Of a stretch of 64,000 nt of DNA, positions 25,930 to 36,464 are shown piece by piece. Both the position numbers and the translations under genes were made by a program. The stretch covers positions 397,530 through 461,529 of the forward strand of contig WIDE01000018.1 in NCBI GenBank assembly GCA_015039315.1. Reading direction: 5' to 3'. Numbering within the stretch: position 1 is the first letter of the stretch; every line of letters starts with the position of its first letter. The notes beneath the pieces were generated by a model. It was not told where the DNA came from. It did no database searches and saw only the letters and a program-made list of their open reading frames with translations. The stretch is from Clavulina sp. PMI_390 (taxonomy: Eukaryota; Basidiomycota; Agaricomycetes; Cantharellales; Hydnaceae).

Positions 25930-28900
25930 TTATATCATGTTACTACGCTCTGAGTCGTCAACGGAGTCAACGTTTGTCGCTGAAATCTCCATAAATAGCT
26001 TTGCACCCCGTTGCTCAAGAATATTGTAGATCTCTTGTGCTTTCACCGATTTGTCCCAACCCCACAGACCCGGACTCAACTCCTCTCGAGCGTAATCGAG
26101 GGGTCCCAACCCGAAATCATCACAAAGGTTCGGATCTGCGCCCGCGTCCAGAAACGCTCGTACACATTCCGGTCCTGCCCAGAAGTGAACGGCGATATGT
26201 AACGGTGTGCGCCCAAACTGATCAAAGACATTCACATCAATGTCGTGCTCATCGACGAGGCTTCGAATCATCGATGCGCTGGCATTAGAGTACGCTGCAG
26301 CATGGGCCACGCATGCGCCGCTCCAAGACCTTGTCTCCGGGTCCGCACCTTTTTCGAGGAACAGCTTGACGATTGCCATGTCTGGGCCAAGCTCCTCAAG
26401 AAGGTTTTTAAAGGTGGAGGCTCCCACTGCATCCGCCCAGGAATCGCTAACGAGTGCAGAAAGAACTTGGATGTCCCCCGCACAAGCTGCATAGCAAATA
26501 GGCGTCCACCTAATTGTGTCTAATAACTTACCTATTCGTACACCCTTTCGTTGCGCCTGATTGAGGAGACGTCTCACCTCATCCACAGAGCCGATATGAA
26601 CCGCCCAATGCAACGGGTGATCCAAGTTATCGATATGGCCTCCCCCACAGCGACCTTTTACCCAAGCATTGAATGAACGAGATTCTGGGTTAAGAAAGTG
26701 AGCAAATGCTGGCGCAATGGAGGGATAACATGGCAAAGCGGATTTGGCATGGATGAACCATGATCGTTTGGCGTACTCTTCGAGGTTTGGGAACTTTGAC
26801 GCAACAGCTGCCTCAAATACACTCAAAGAAACGAGCAGTAATGTGGCATTTGCTTTTTCATGCGAAGTGCGAAAATACGTGAGCATGGAAGCAGAGAGGG
26901 CTTCGCCGGAGCTTTGGAGAGCACTTGGGACTGGGTCCGATATATGTGAAAGGAGATACTCTTGCACCGTAAAATGGATGAAGTGGACCTCTTCTCGATA
27001 CCTTCGACGCCGGGGTCCATTCTCAATCTTGAATAGTCCAGGGAGGAGTTTGAAAATGTTAGCACTGTGCGCTTCGTCGGAATGATCTGAGATAGGGAGA
27101 TACGGCGGCTGACAAGGAATAGTGTCCAACTCTAGCAGAAATATCTCCTGGATCTCGTTGACCGTAAGTGGTCTTGACGCCGCAATAATACATTCCAGCA
27201 CCGCATGAACTGTCCGACGACGTCTGGGAGCAATTTTGTCCAAGATCCGAGCATACGTATGATCAAGGGAGGTTGGTAGCGTTGTTAGCATCTGGCGAGC
27301 CTCGTGTCCTGAACACTGCCCGAGCTCTTGAAGCTGAAGATACACCCATAGAAACCTGAAGGTCGAAACTCATTAAGATACAAGAGATGAGCCGAAAGAT
27401 GCAGAATACATGCATAGAGTCTGACTTTACAAGGAGTTCCTTCTTCACATGCGCTCGAGTGTCGTCAGACCACCCTAGATCCTTGAATCTGGGACTTCCC
27501 AGTTCAGCTTCAATGTAGGCTGCGAGTGTTGCGCGGTGCTCCTCTCGCTTCCCCAGTTGGATACGATGAGTGACCACACTCGCGTCCTGCCCTTGGATGG
27601 GATCAAGGATGCTTTGGATGTCTGGCTCAGGCCGGCTGGTCACAAAGACCCGAAAGTCGTGTCCACGCTCAACGGCTCTGATTCCGAGGGTTTGAAGAAA
27701 TGGAAGGAGAGAATTTGCGCGTTCATTGACCTCGCATTCATCAAGAGCATCAATAACGAGAAATTTTGGTCCAGAAGTGTCTAGCATTGAATCAAACAAT
27801 GAATTTAGTTCACTTTCTCCCGCGTTCGGATTTTTCTTCTCAAAAGACTCCAAGATCTTTCGGCACTCTGAAGAAGTCTTACTGAAGCCATCGACAATAG
27901 ATGAGAGGAATTTCTTGAAGGTTTGAGAATGGGAAACCTTGTAGTCGAAGTAGAAGAATGCCAACGCGGTGCGAGAGGTGAACTTTTGGAGGTACTTGAC
28001 TACTTCAGAACTGTGAAGAATGGGTGAGCCAAAGTCGCTTTGACAAGTCAGACGTGCATCTTACCACAAGACGCTCTTGCCGACTCCAGCTTGAATCACG
28101 GGATTATTTTCGGCAGAAGACGTGATATGAAGAGATAAATTGCTCACCACTGGCTGAGACCCAAAAGAAGCCGTACGAGGAATTAAGCCATTGTTGGAAT
28201 GAGTCGTGTTCAAGAAACCATTTCGCATGATCTGTCACTTTTAACCCTTGCTTGAGTCGTTCTTCTTGATAAGGATGCGGATTTAAGGGGGCAAGCCATG
28301 CAAGATCATCCTTCCGTTCTTGCTTCATTTGTCAGAAATTATTCCAAAAGCAGCAGATCACAGGACCATACTCTGTTCACCCATCATCACAATTATCTTT
28401 TGTTGCCCATTAGCCTGTGATTCCACTCTGGTGTGAACTGGGGGGTGAGAATAATGTTGAATAAGGGAGTAGACACGCAGGTGAGCTATATCATATCTAT
28501 CCATTTCATCACGTACTCTTTGTGGCAACGGCGTGCGTGTCTGTGACAACGGCGAGCGTCTTGGTGATCTCGCTGAGTTGAATCGTATTGAGCAACTGAT
28601 CAAGCTTCTGGATCGCGTCTTGAACGGCTGTATCACCACATACAGAGGCCGACAGATCTCCTTGAGTAGATTTAACAATAGTCACTTCAATCATAATAGG
28701 ATTCGACCCACCGAGACGGATGAAAAGAGCCTTTATTTTAGCTCGACGAGAAAAGGGCTGGCATGTAGTGTCGCAGTACTTGATGTATAGCCCCATGATA
28801 ACAAGGACCTGAGTGAGAGTTTGGACATAGAGCTTGCGGAGACTGAGTGTGACGGCTTTCGCATCGAGGAGTTCTTTCAGACGGCCAAGAATATGATGAA

Positions 28901-29444
28901 GACTGAGGAGGACACGAGTCAAATCATTGTATTTCTGGGTCACTCCATCAACTGCCTGCAACAAATTGTCAACTGTGTTATCTCTGAAGAGAGCGAGGGT
29001 GATAATAACCTGTAACAAACGAGCGATTGCGGCAAATACTGCTTTGCCGCCAGGGATACCGATCTAAAACGAAATTGTTGAAACGACTCTCGCCCAGTGA
29101 TGTTTGGAAGAAACTCTCACTGCAGACGCCAGCTCCCCGATCGGATCGACGATCGCCTTCAATAGTCCGAGAAGTGGTTTTAACGCGTCACGAACGGTTT
29201 GGCCTTTCTTACGGAAGTTTTCAAGAGCGGTGCCACAACCTTTCAGCGCCTCCTCAATATTCTCAACTGACACGTCTTCTCCAAGCTTCTTGTAGAAAGG
29301 CATATCGTCCAACGTTCGCTTGGATGAAGCCTCGAAAGCTGACACCCCTTCCCTCCATATCTCGCATAGTTCAGTGTCCTCTTTCGACAGGTCTGCTGCA
29401 TTGTCACTATGACTATCTTGATCGGTGTCATGAGCAGATGCCAT
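25930..29444 (-). CDS. NLR-type STAND protein A: Goodbye-like, NACHT and ankyrin-repeat domains
   Basis: Eight exons (29121-29444, 29010-29063, 28517-28955, 28372-28437, 28148-28318, 28065-28089, 27414-28010 and 25930-27355) sum to 3102 nt, giving 1033 residues. Residues ~1-125 (CEIWREGVSAFEASSKR and IGIPGGKAVFAAIARLL) resemble the fungal STAND N-terminal Goodbye domain. A helical linker follows. The NACHT domain begins with Walker A AGVGKSVL, encoded by a 25-nt exon, then FFYFDYKVSHSQTFKKFL, Walker B KFLVIDALDEC and sensor-like FVTSRPEPDI. The C-terminal ~300 residues contain ankyrin repeats (DHPLHWAVHIGSVDEVRRLL, FGRTPLHIAVHF). Fungal NLRs sense non-self or self/non-self cues and can trigger cell death. 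Intron 7 needs a GC donor. Intron 2 has a weak GTTATT donor and is 54 nt and open, so read-through would add 18 residues. Compared with copy B it lacks ~91 residues of the ankyrin region. Confidence 0.85.
28065..28089 (-). other. 25-nt micro-exon encoding the Walker A motif of NLR A
   Basis: Bounded by a TTCAAG acceptor and a GTAAGA donor on the minus strand. It contributes residues GVGKSVL plus two split codons. Without this exon the NACHT P-loop is lost and the frame shifts, so splicing decides whether a nucleotide-binding protein is made. Confidence 0.8.
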
Positions 29445-29689
29445 TCTTGAGTTGTACCGTAGGAAGTAAGTTTAGTAGAAAGACAAAGAGGAGAGCACAG
29501 TCCGCAAAGGTGGGGAGGCAGCGCGGGCCGTGGAGTCGGTGTATTTCTATCACTCCAGCCTTATTGAAATAGGTAGACACTTCATCCCGTATAGAGGAAT
29601 TGGCACAGCATGTTGGCAGCGTGTCTTCGTGGGGAAGTCCGGCTCCGAATAAATTCCTTCCGTACATTTCAAATTGAGCCTGGCTGATT

Positions 29690-30090
29690 CTGAAGCAGCA
29701 TCCCATCTCCGTACAAACCAGCAACGAAAAGCTGATCGTCCTAAAGAATGAGAGAGACTTCGAGAAACTAGCTTGGATAGACTGAGGTCTTCTCAGCTGC
29801 CATGTTGACGAGAGTCGCGAAATGGAGATAACCCGGCACGATGACGCTACGCCCTGCATTTGCATGTCCTCCTTCTGGACCTTTAGACCCCTCATACGTG
29901 ATTTTATCCACGCTGAATGCCACCTAAACCGCATCGCGGAACGCGAGGTCGTTCGAGCCTGGATCAAAGTTGGAGAACTGTGCTTACTCTGAGCCAAGGA
30001 CACGATCGCGACTGCAAGGCCGTCATGGGACATCGGCATGCCGTTTGCGAACGGGATCCTCCTGACGCCGCGCCGGGTGTTCGTTTTATC
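29690..30090 (-). pseudogene. 5'-truncated arylesterase (paraoxonase-like) pseudogene
   Basis: Remnant of the C-terminal half of the arylesterase found intact at 36465-38033. Still readable on the minus strand are RIPFANGMPMSHDGLAVAIV (about 30010-30070), a block matching the VAGHPHFATLVK region near 29820, and a 3' block matching the gene's GLYGDGILHC end near 29690. An internal stretch of about 150 bp is missing and the frame is interrupted. Upstream homology ends at about 30090, where it meets the protease pseudogene. It lies directly upstream of the NLR A start, as the intact gene does for NLR B. Confidence 0.8.
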
Positions 30091-30117
30091 CGACGAGGCC
30101 GTCTCACCGGGCTCGCC

Positions 30118-31919
30118 TACGCCCACTTGATATCTCACGAAAGGCCAACCACGACCACCTCAAGGGCGTCATCACCGTCACCATGCCCGTCTCTCATGCT
30201 GAAGACCTTCGTGAGTGCCATCCTTCCCTACATACAGCTGCCACTGAGTGCTAATCCCTCGCCGAATTCTTCAGTCGCCCGCGCGCCACCCTACGCCAAC
30301 CGCTTACGGCCATCATCGCCATCCTACCCACAATGAAACTCGACCCTAATTCCCCAACTCACAGTGAGAACTACCTACGAGCTCTACGACCACGGCCCTT
30401 CAAGCACACCATATATCGCCTGCATTTCGTATTCCGTTCCCTTCTCGATCGCCTACCACGTCAGTTTCATCACCCCCACCACCAACTTAGACATCCATGT
30501 TCCCAAGTCTTGGGATGCTAAGCGTTCTGGCTGCACTGCCGATACTGTCCTAACTAGTGGCTCAATCGTCACCCCCGAGCTCGGTGCTGACCTCGCATCC
30601 CTGGCTACTCACGCTGCTGCTGGCACCACAAACTGGGACAGCGCAATCACTCCGTGCCTCGGTGTTCTGTATAGTATCAACTACACCCCCCACCAAAAGC
30701 CAGCCAAATGGCCTTGGTGTCGTCAAGTACACTCCTCGGTCCTACCTCACTAGGGATCTTAGCATGTTCTTCAAGACGTACGCACCCACTCTTGCTAGCA
30801 AGCGTCCCGTCAACACCTCCATCGATGTGGCGTGCTTGTGATCGACTCAGGTGACCAGGCCTTTGACAATAACGGCGAGAGCAATCTCGACCCTAGAAAC
30901 GCCATGGCGATCGTTGGCCCGAACTAGGCAGTCAACTTATGCCAGACCGTTGACACCATCATTGGCGCATCGTTCAACACCTCCCTCACTGTTCTCGAAT
31001 CGTCGTATTGCGCTGGCGGGGATCCGAACCAAAACCCATCGTACCCTGATTCGTACCCTGGAGGCCACAAGGGTAACTCGTTCGGTGTCCACAAGAATGC
31101 TCTGCCCAAGGTCGTTCCACTTCCTATGGTTCGAACGAGGTTGATCTGAGTTTCGCGCGCGAGAAGAGACAGTGTAACGAGTACATGAAGTTGACTCTTA
31201 TGAGTGTCACCCTCGCCTCCTCGAGCGGTGATTATGGTGTTGCTGGCGATGGTGGTCAATGCATTGATGTGAAGATTGGCCAGCCTTCGTCCTCTGAAAC
31301 GAGGGTGAGTATATTTGTCCCTCGCCTCTCCGTGTATTTACAAATTATTATCCACTCTATTCGTATCATAATTCAACCCTGCGTTCAGATCGACCTGCCC
31401 CTACATCCTCTCTGTCGGCGCAACTGAAGTCTACCCTGGCAAGACGGTTGCTTCCAACAAGATCATCTACTCGGATGGTGGTTTCCCGAACGACCTCACC
31501 ATATCCACTTACCAGAGCACGACCTTCGGGAACTACTTTGCCGAGAACAAGCCCTTGTATACTTCCCTGCAGTACAATCGCTCTGGGAAGACTTGCGAAT
31601 ACCCCAACAGAACAATGTTAACTACATCGTCGCTGTTGACGGAAAAATTCAGCCTGATTTATGGCACCTCTACCTCTGCACCAATTGTTGCTTCTTATTC
31701 ATGCTCATCAACAACAAGCGTTACACTATGGGTACGAAGCCTGCTAGTTTCATTGACCTGCGCGCTGTGCGCGAATCAGGCATAACTCGCCATATCACGT
31801 GTGGAAGCAACCGGGGCTGTGAGACCAAGGGCTTCACGGCAGTCAGCGGATGGAACCTCATCACTGCTTTGGGCACATCCATTCCCAAAAGCTCCTTGCA
31901 TACTTCACAGGGTTGCCTT
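30118..31919 (+). pseudogene. 5'-truncated sedolisin protease pseudogene
   Basis: A decayed copy of the protease at 22985-25398. Homology starts inside exon 2 (ISRKANYDHFK region, about 30127), so the signal peptide and most of the pro-domain are absent. It then follows exon 3, its intron (about 31303) and exon 4 to the stop. Readable remnants include ITPELGADLASLATHAAAGT, SSGDYGVAGDGGQCID and a GTSTSAPIV block around the former nucleophile Ser. The frame shifts repeatedly, and an in-frame TAG interrupts the sequence near 30927 (GGCCCGAACTAG). No product is expected. Confidence 0.88.
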
Positions 31920-32049
31920 GAGGTCGTCTCCGGGTCCGCACTTCCCATCCTCTCACACACGGACCCAGATACAGCAGCTCGTCTCCCCCATCACACAACC
32001 AAGCCACCACCGACCTACCCTCGCCTCCCTCCACTTGCCAAAATGCTCG

Positions 32050-32445
32050 TTTTGTACCTCTTCCTCTTTTCTCCTATTGCGGATCTCTCACTCGAAACTT
32101 ACGCTCCTTACCATTCCACTCGTGTCGTTCCATCAGACATATATATTATTTTTTTGTTCCTTACTTTCCTCTCTATTGTGTTCTTGCACTTGTCATTATG
32201 GGAATCGCTTTGCATTTCTTTGTTAGAATATAAGCTCGATGCATTGTGTACATATGTTTACTCGTTCGTAGTTATATTCCATAGTTCGGACTTCCATCGT
32301 GTGTGCGGCCTGTAGCCAGGTTTTCCAACATTCTTCTCGTGTTTTCTCGCTCTCCCTGAATTCACCCTGTTCCACACGTCGTGTAGCTGGTACAAAATAC
32401 CAATTTTGTGCCTACTTTGCCGGTTCAAACGGGAAGGAAGAGTGT
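32050..32445. repeat. Duplicated 3' flank between protease and NLR, copy 2
   Basis: Counterpart of about 25550-25890. It shares GGATCTCTCACTCGAAAC-type sequence near 32080, CTCTCTATTGTGTTCTTGCA near 32170, and GGTACAAAATACCAATTTTG followed by TGCCTACTTTGC near 32388. No gene lies in 31920-32459. Confidence 0.8.
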
Positions 32446-32459
32446 GCATTAAGTTACAG

Positions 32460-35400
32460 TTACTGATTATCACCCCAAGCACCGCCACTATCCAGTCGTT
32501 CTCTCGCCCTTAGAAAATTACTGCTCACTACACTCACATCATAGGAGTTGATGGTTGTACCTGGAGCCTCTGCAAATAGTTTTGCACCCCTTTGCTCAAG
32601 AACGTTATAGACTTCCTGCGCCACGGTTAAGTCATCAGCCCCCCACTCGGAAAATCTGGGTGCGTCAAGAAGCCGAATCCGAGCGAGGTCAAGAGTTCCC
32701 ATCCCATCATTATCACGTACGTTCGGATTTGCCCCCAAATCCAGAAAAGCTCGGACACATTCCGGTCCTGCAAAGCCTTCAACGGCGGCATGCAAGGGCG
32801 TGAAACCGTCCACATCCACCATATGGATATCGATGCCGTGCTCATTGACAAGGCTCTGAATCATTGATGCGCTAGCATCGGATCTTGCTGCAGCGTGCGC
32901 AACGCCTTGGCGCTCTCTGGTCCATGTCCTTGGGTCGGCACCTTTTTCGAGGAACAGCTTGACGACTTCCATGTCTGGTATGCTTTCAAGAAGGAGTTCC
33001 AAGGGAGAGAAGCCTTCCGCATCCCCTGCGAAGAGACTCGCAGGGCTGGCAGCATCACAAAGAAGGCGCAGGACCTCAAGGTAATGCGGCTTCTCTTTCC
33101 AGTAAATGTTGAGGGGCCAGGGGTGTTTTATTCTCTTCGTGATTCTCGCCTCCGAGTGTGGTGGTTGGGTATCCAATACCATATACCTGTGATAGGGATA
33201 GCGAGAGGTCCAGTTAGGGGTGAGCAGGTGCATGAGTGTGAAACGCCGAGATGCTGGGCCAACATGATCAGTAGTCCAGGAATCATTCGTCTCGATGAGG
33301 GTGGATAGGATTTCTGTATCACCAGCACAAGCCGCATAGCAAATAGGAGTCCACCTAATTGCATCCAGGACATTGCCTATCTCTACGCCTTTTCGTTGCG
33401 CCTGGTTGAGGAGACGCCTCACCTCATCCACAGAGCCGATACGAACTGCCCAGTGCAACGGATGATCCAAATTCTGGATGGGATTCTCTTCATAGTAGCG
33501 CTGTACCCAAGCTTTAAATGGACCAGATTCAGGGTTGAGAAAGTGAGCAAGTGCTGGCGCAATGGAGGCGTAACAGGGTAAAGCGAGTTTCGCATGAATG
33601 AACCATGCCCCTATAGCGTACTCTACGAGGTTCGGAAACTTTGAAACAGCAGCCGTCTCGAATACGCTCAAACAAACGAGCAGCAGTGCAGCATTAGCTT
33701 TTTCATGAGATGTACCGAACGATCTCAGCATTGAAGCAGAAAGTGCTTCATCGAGGCTTTGGAGAGCTGAGCCCCGGACATGGTCCGAAATACCCGAAAG
33801 GAGATACTCCTGAACGGTGAAATGGATGAAGTGGACCTCCTTATCATTTTCAATTGTGAGTAACCCGGGGAGGAGTTTGAAAAGGTTGGCACTATGGACA
33901 TCTGAAGTTCCTTCGGCAGAATGCTCGGATACAGGGAGATATGGAGGTCTATCAGGGATAGCATTCAGCTCCAGCAGAAATATTTCCTGGATCTCGTTAA
34001 CTGTAAAAGGCCGTGGCGCCGCAACAATGCATTCAAGAACCGCCTGGACCGTATGACGACGTCTTGGAGCAATTTTGTTGAGAATCCGTGCATATGTATG
34101 ATCAAGAGAGGTTGGCAATGTTGTCAGCATTTGACGTGCTTCGTGTGCTGTACACTGGCCAAGCTCTTGAAGTTGAAGATACACCCACAGAAACCTGGCC
34201 GCCGGAGCACATGAGGAAAGAAGAGGCAAGTCAAGGTTAACGAATACATACATAGAGTTTGACTTCACGAGCAGTTCCTTTTTCACATGTGCTCGAGTAT
34301 CGTCAGACCATCCCAAATCTTTGAACCTAGGACTTCCCAATTCGGCTTCAATGTAGGCTGCGAGAGTTGCGCGATGCTCTTCTCGCTCTCCCAGGCGAAT
34401 GCGATGAGTGACCAGACTCATGTCCTCTCCTTGGATAGGATCGAGAATTTGTTGGATATCTGGCTCAGGGCGACTGGTCACGAAGACTCGAAGGTCATAT
34501 CCGCGCCCGGATGGTTTGATCTTGAGGTTTCGAAGAAATGGAAGTAGAGAGTTTGTACGTTCGCTTACTTCACACTCATCAAGAGCATCGATGACAAGGA
34601 ACTTTGATCCAGAAACGTCCAGCATCGAATGAAACAAAGATATCAGTTCGCTCTCTCCTGCATTGAGAGTTTTCTTCTCAAAAGATTTTAGGATCTTTCG
34701 GCACGCCAATGAAGTCTGGCTGAAGCCGTCGACAATAGACGCGAGAAATTTCTTGAAGATTTGAGGATGGGAAACTTTATAATCGAAGTAGAAGAAGGCC
34801 AAGGCTGTAGGAGAGGCGAAGTCTTTCTTTTGGAGGCACTTGACCACTTCGGAACTGTGAGGAATGGGTGAGCTGGAGTCGGTCTAGCGAGTCAACTTTG
34901 AATCCTACCACAAGACGCTCTTGCCGACTCCGGCTAGACAAACAAATTATTGTCCGCAGGAGTGGTAGAGTAAAAGCTTACTCACCACTAGCTGAGACCC
35001 AAAAAAAGCCGCAGGGGGTCTCAAGCCATTTTTGGAATGACTCGTGGTCCAGAAACCACTGCGCGTGATCTGCCACTGTTGCCCCTTGCTTGAGTCGTTC
35101 TTCTTGGTAAGGATGGGGATTTGAAGGGGCAAGCCATATACGATCATCCTTTCGTTCTTGCTTCGTCTGTCAGTAGACCACCAAATACGGAGGATAAGAG
35201 GATCATACTTTGCTGAGTAATCATTTTTCGATGCTCATCAGCCAATGATTTCAATTCTCGATGGCCTAAGAGGAAGGAATAACATTTGAATATGAGAGTA
35301 GATGCTCACACGACTTTTATCATACGTGTTCGTTTCACTACGTACCCTTTGTGGCAACGGCAAGCGTCTCTGTGATTGTAGTCAGTTGAGTGACATTTAG

Positions 35401-36240
35401 TAGCTGGTCCAGCCGCTTGATCGCGTCTTGTACGGTTGTGTCACCAGAAATGGAGGTAGAGAGGTCTCCTGAAGTACAATCAACGGCAACTACTTTAATC
35501 AATGCAGAATCCTACTTGCCGAGACGGACGAAGACAGCCTTTGTTTTATTCCGCCAAGAAGAGGATCGGCGAGTAGTGTCACAGTAATTGATGTAAAGCC
35601 CCATAATAACAAGAACTTGGGTAAGAGTTTGGACATAGAGCTTGCGGAGACTATGTGTGACAGCTTTGGCATGGAGCAGGATTTCAAGACGGCCCAGAAT
35701 TTGGTGGAGGCTGAGGAGGACAAGAGTCAAATCGTTGTACTTCTGAGTCACTCCATCCACGGCCTGCAACAGGTCGCTAATGTAAATAATATTTGCAGAA
35801 AGCGAAGATGATGCTCACCTGTAACAAGCGAGCAACTGCTACAAATATTGCTTTGCCACCTGGGATACCGAACTGAAACGAAATCGTCAAAACGAGCCTC
35901 GACTGGTCAGGTTCGGGAGAGACCTCACTGTAGCCACCAACTCCCCGATCGGATCGATGATCGCCTTCAAGAGTCCAAGAAGCGGTTTTAGCGCGTTACG
36001 AATGGTCTGACCTTTCTTGCGGAAATTCTTGAGAGCAATACCACATCCTTCTAGCGCCTCCTCGATGCCCTCAATCGACACGTCTTCTCTGAGCTTCTCA
36101 TAGAAAGGCATATCATCCAAGCTTTGTTTTGATGAAGACCTAAAAGCTGACAGCCCTTCCTTCCATATTTCACGTAGTTCATCACCTTCTTTTGATGGGT
36201 CTGTCGCTTCGTCGCGAGGACTGTCGTGAGTGAATGTCAT
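32460..36240 (-). CDS. NLR-type STAND protein B: Goodbye-like, NACHT and ankyrin-repeat domains
   Basis: Eight exons matching copy A (35929-36240, 35819-35872, 35346-35763, 35209-35265, 34986-35156, 34909-34933, 34252-34854 and 32460-34194) sum to 3375 nt, giving 1124 residues. The N-terminal block (REIWKEGLSAFRSSSKQ, FGIPGGKAIFVAVARLL) is Goodbye-like. Walker A AGVGKSVL again sits in a 25-nt exon. Walker B is KFLVIDALDEC, followed by FVTSRPEPDIQQIL. The ankyrin region is longer than in copy A, with an extra stretch (about 33065-33320) and repeats ending FTPLHAAVEGFAGPECVRAF. Its intron 7 has a regular GTATGT donor and intron 2 a regular GTGAGC donor, so this copy probably keeps the ancestral structure. 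The arylesterase stop codon lies about 220 bp upstream of its ATG. Function in non-self sensing is inferred from family architecture only. Confidence 0.87.
34909..34933 (-). other. 25-nt micro-exon encoding the Walker A motif of NLR B
   Basis: Bounded by a GTCTAG acceptor and a GTAGGA donor on the minus strand. It differs from the copy A exon by one base (C instead of T at the second position). The flanking introns have diverged much more, which indicates selection on the exon. Confidence 0.8.
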
Positions 36241-36464
36241 TCTTGGGGTTGTACAGAGTGACGCAGAGGAGTGGACAATATGAAACACTGGGGGGCACCC
36301 CACGAGGAAGCAGGACGAGTCCTAGCAGTCAGACCCTGGCAAGGTGGACAAGCCCGTCATGGGAGACGGAATGATTGGCACAGCATGCCTGCAGTGTGCC
36401 ATCGTGGGAAACTCTATCGTAAGTCAAATCGGTGCGAATGCCTGCTCGATGTGAGAAGTGCTAA

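Larger units (their letters stand above)
23577..30090. repeat. Left unit of a ~6.5-6.8 kb tandem duplication
   Basis: The left copy runs from inside protease exon 2 (about 23577) through the first NLR gene to a point inside an arylesterase copy (about 30090). The same order and orientation recur from 30118 to about 37010. Matching points give the period: protease 23580 vs 30120, NLR stop codons 25930 vs 32460, NLR start codons 29444 vs 36240. The differences (6.5-6.8 kb) vary because of indels. Confidence 0.85.

Noticed and set aside
28320..28371. Loss of a splice acceptor in NLR A (GACAA instead of GACAG) that would make it a pseudogene
   Set aside because: Frame analysis shows that both copies use an acceptor a few bases further on (CAAG before AACGG/AACGA). 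All eight exons of A then sum to 3102 nt, a multiple of three.
30118..31919. A second functional protease
   Set aside because: The start, signal peptide and pro-domain are missing and the frame is broken repeatedly, including an in-frame TAG near 30927.
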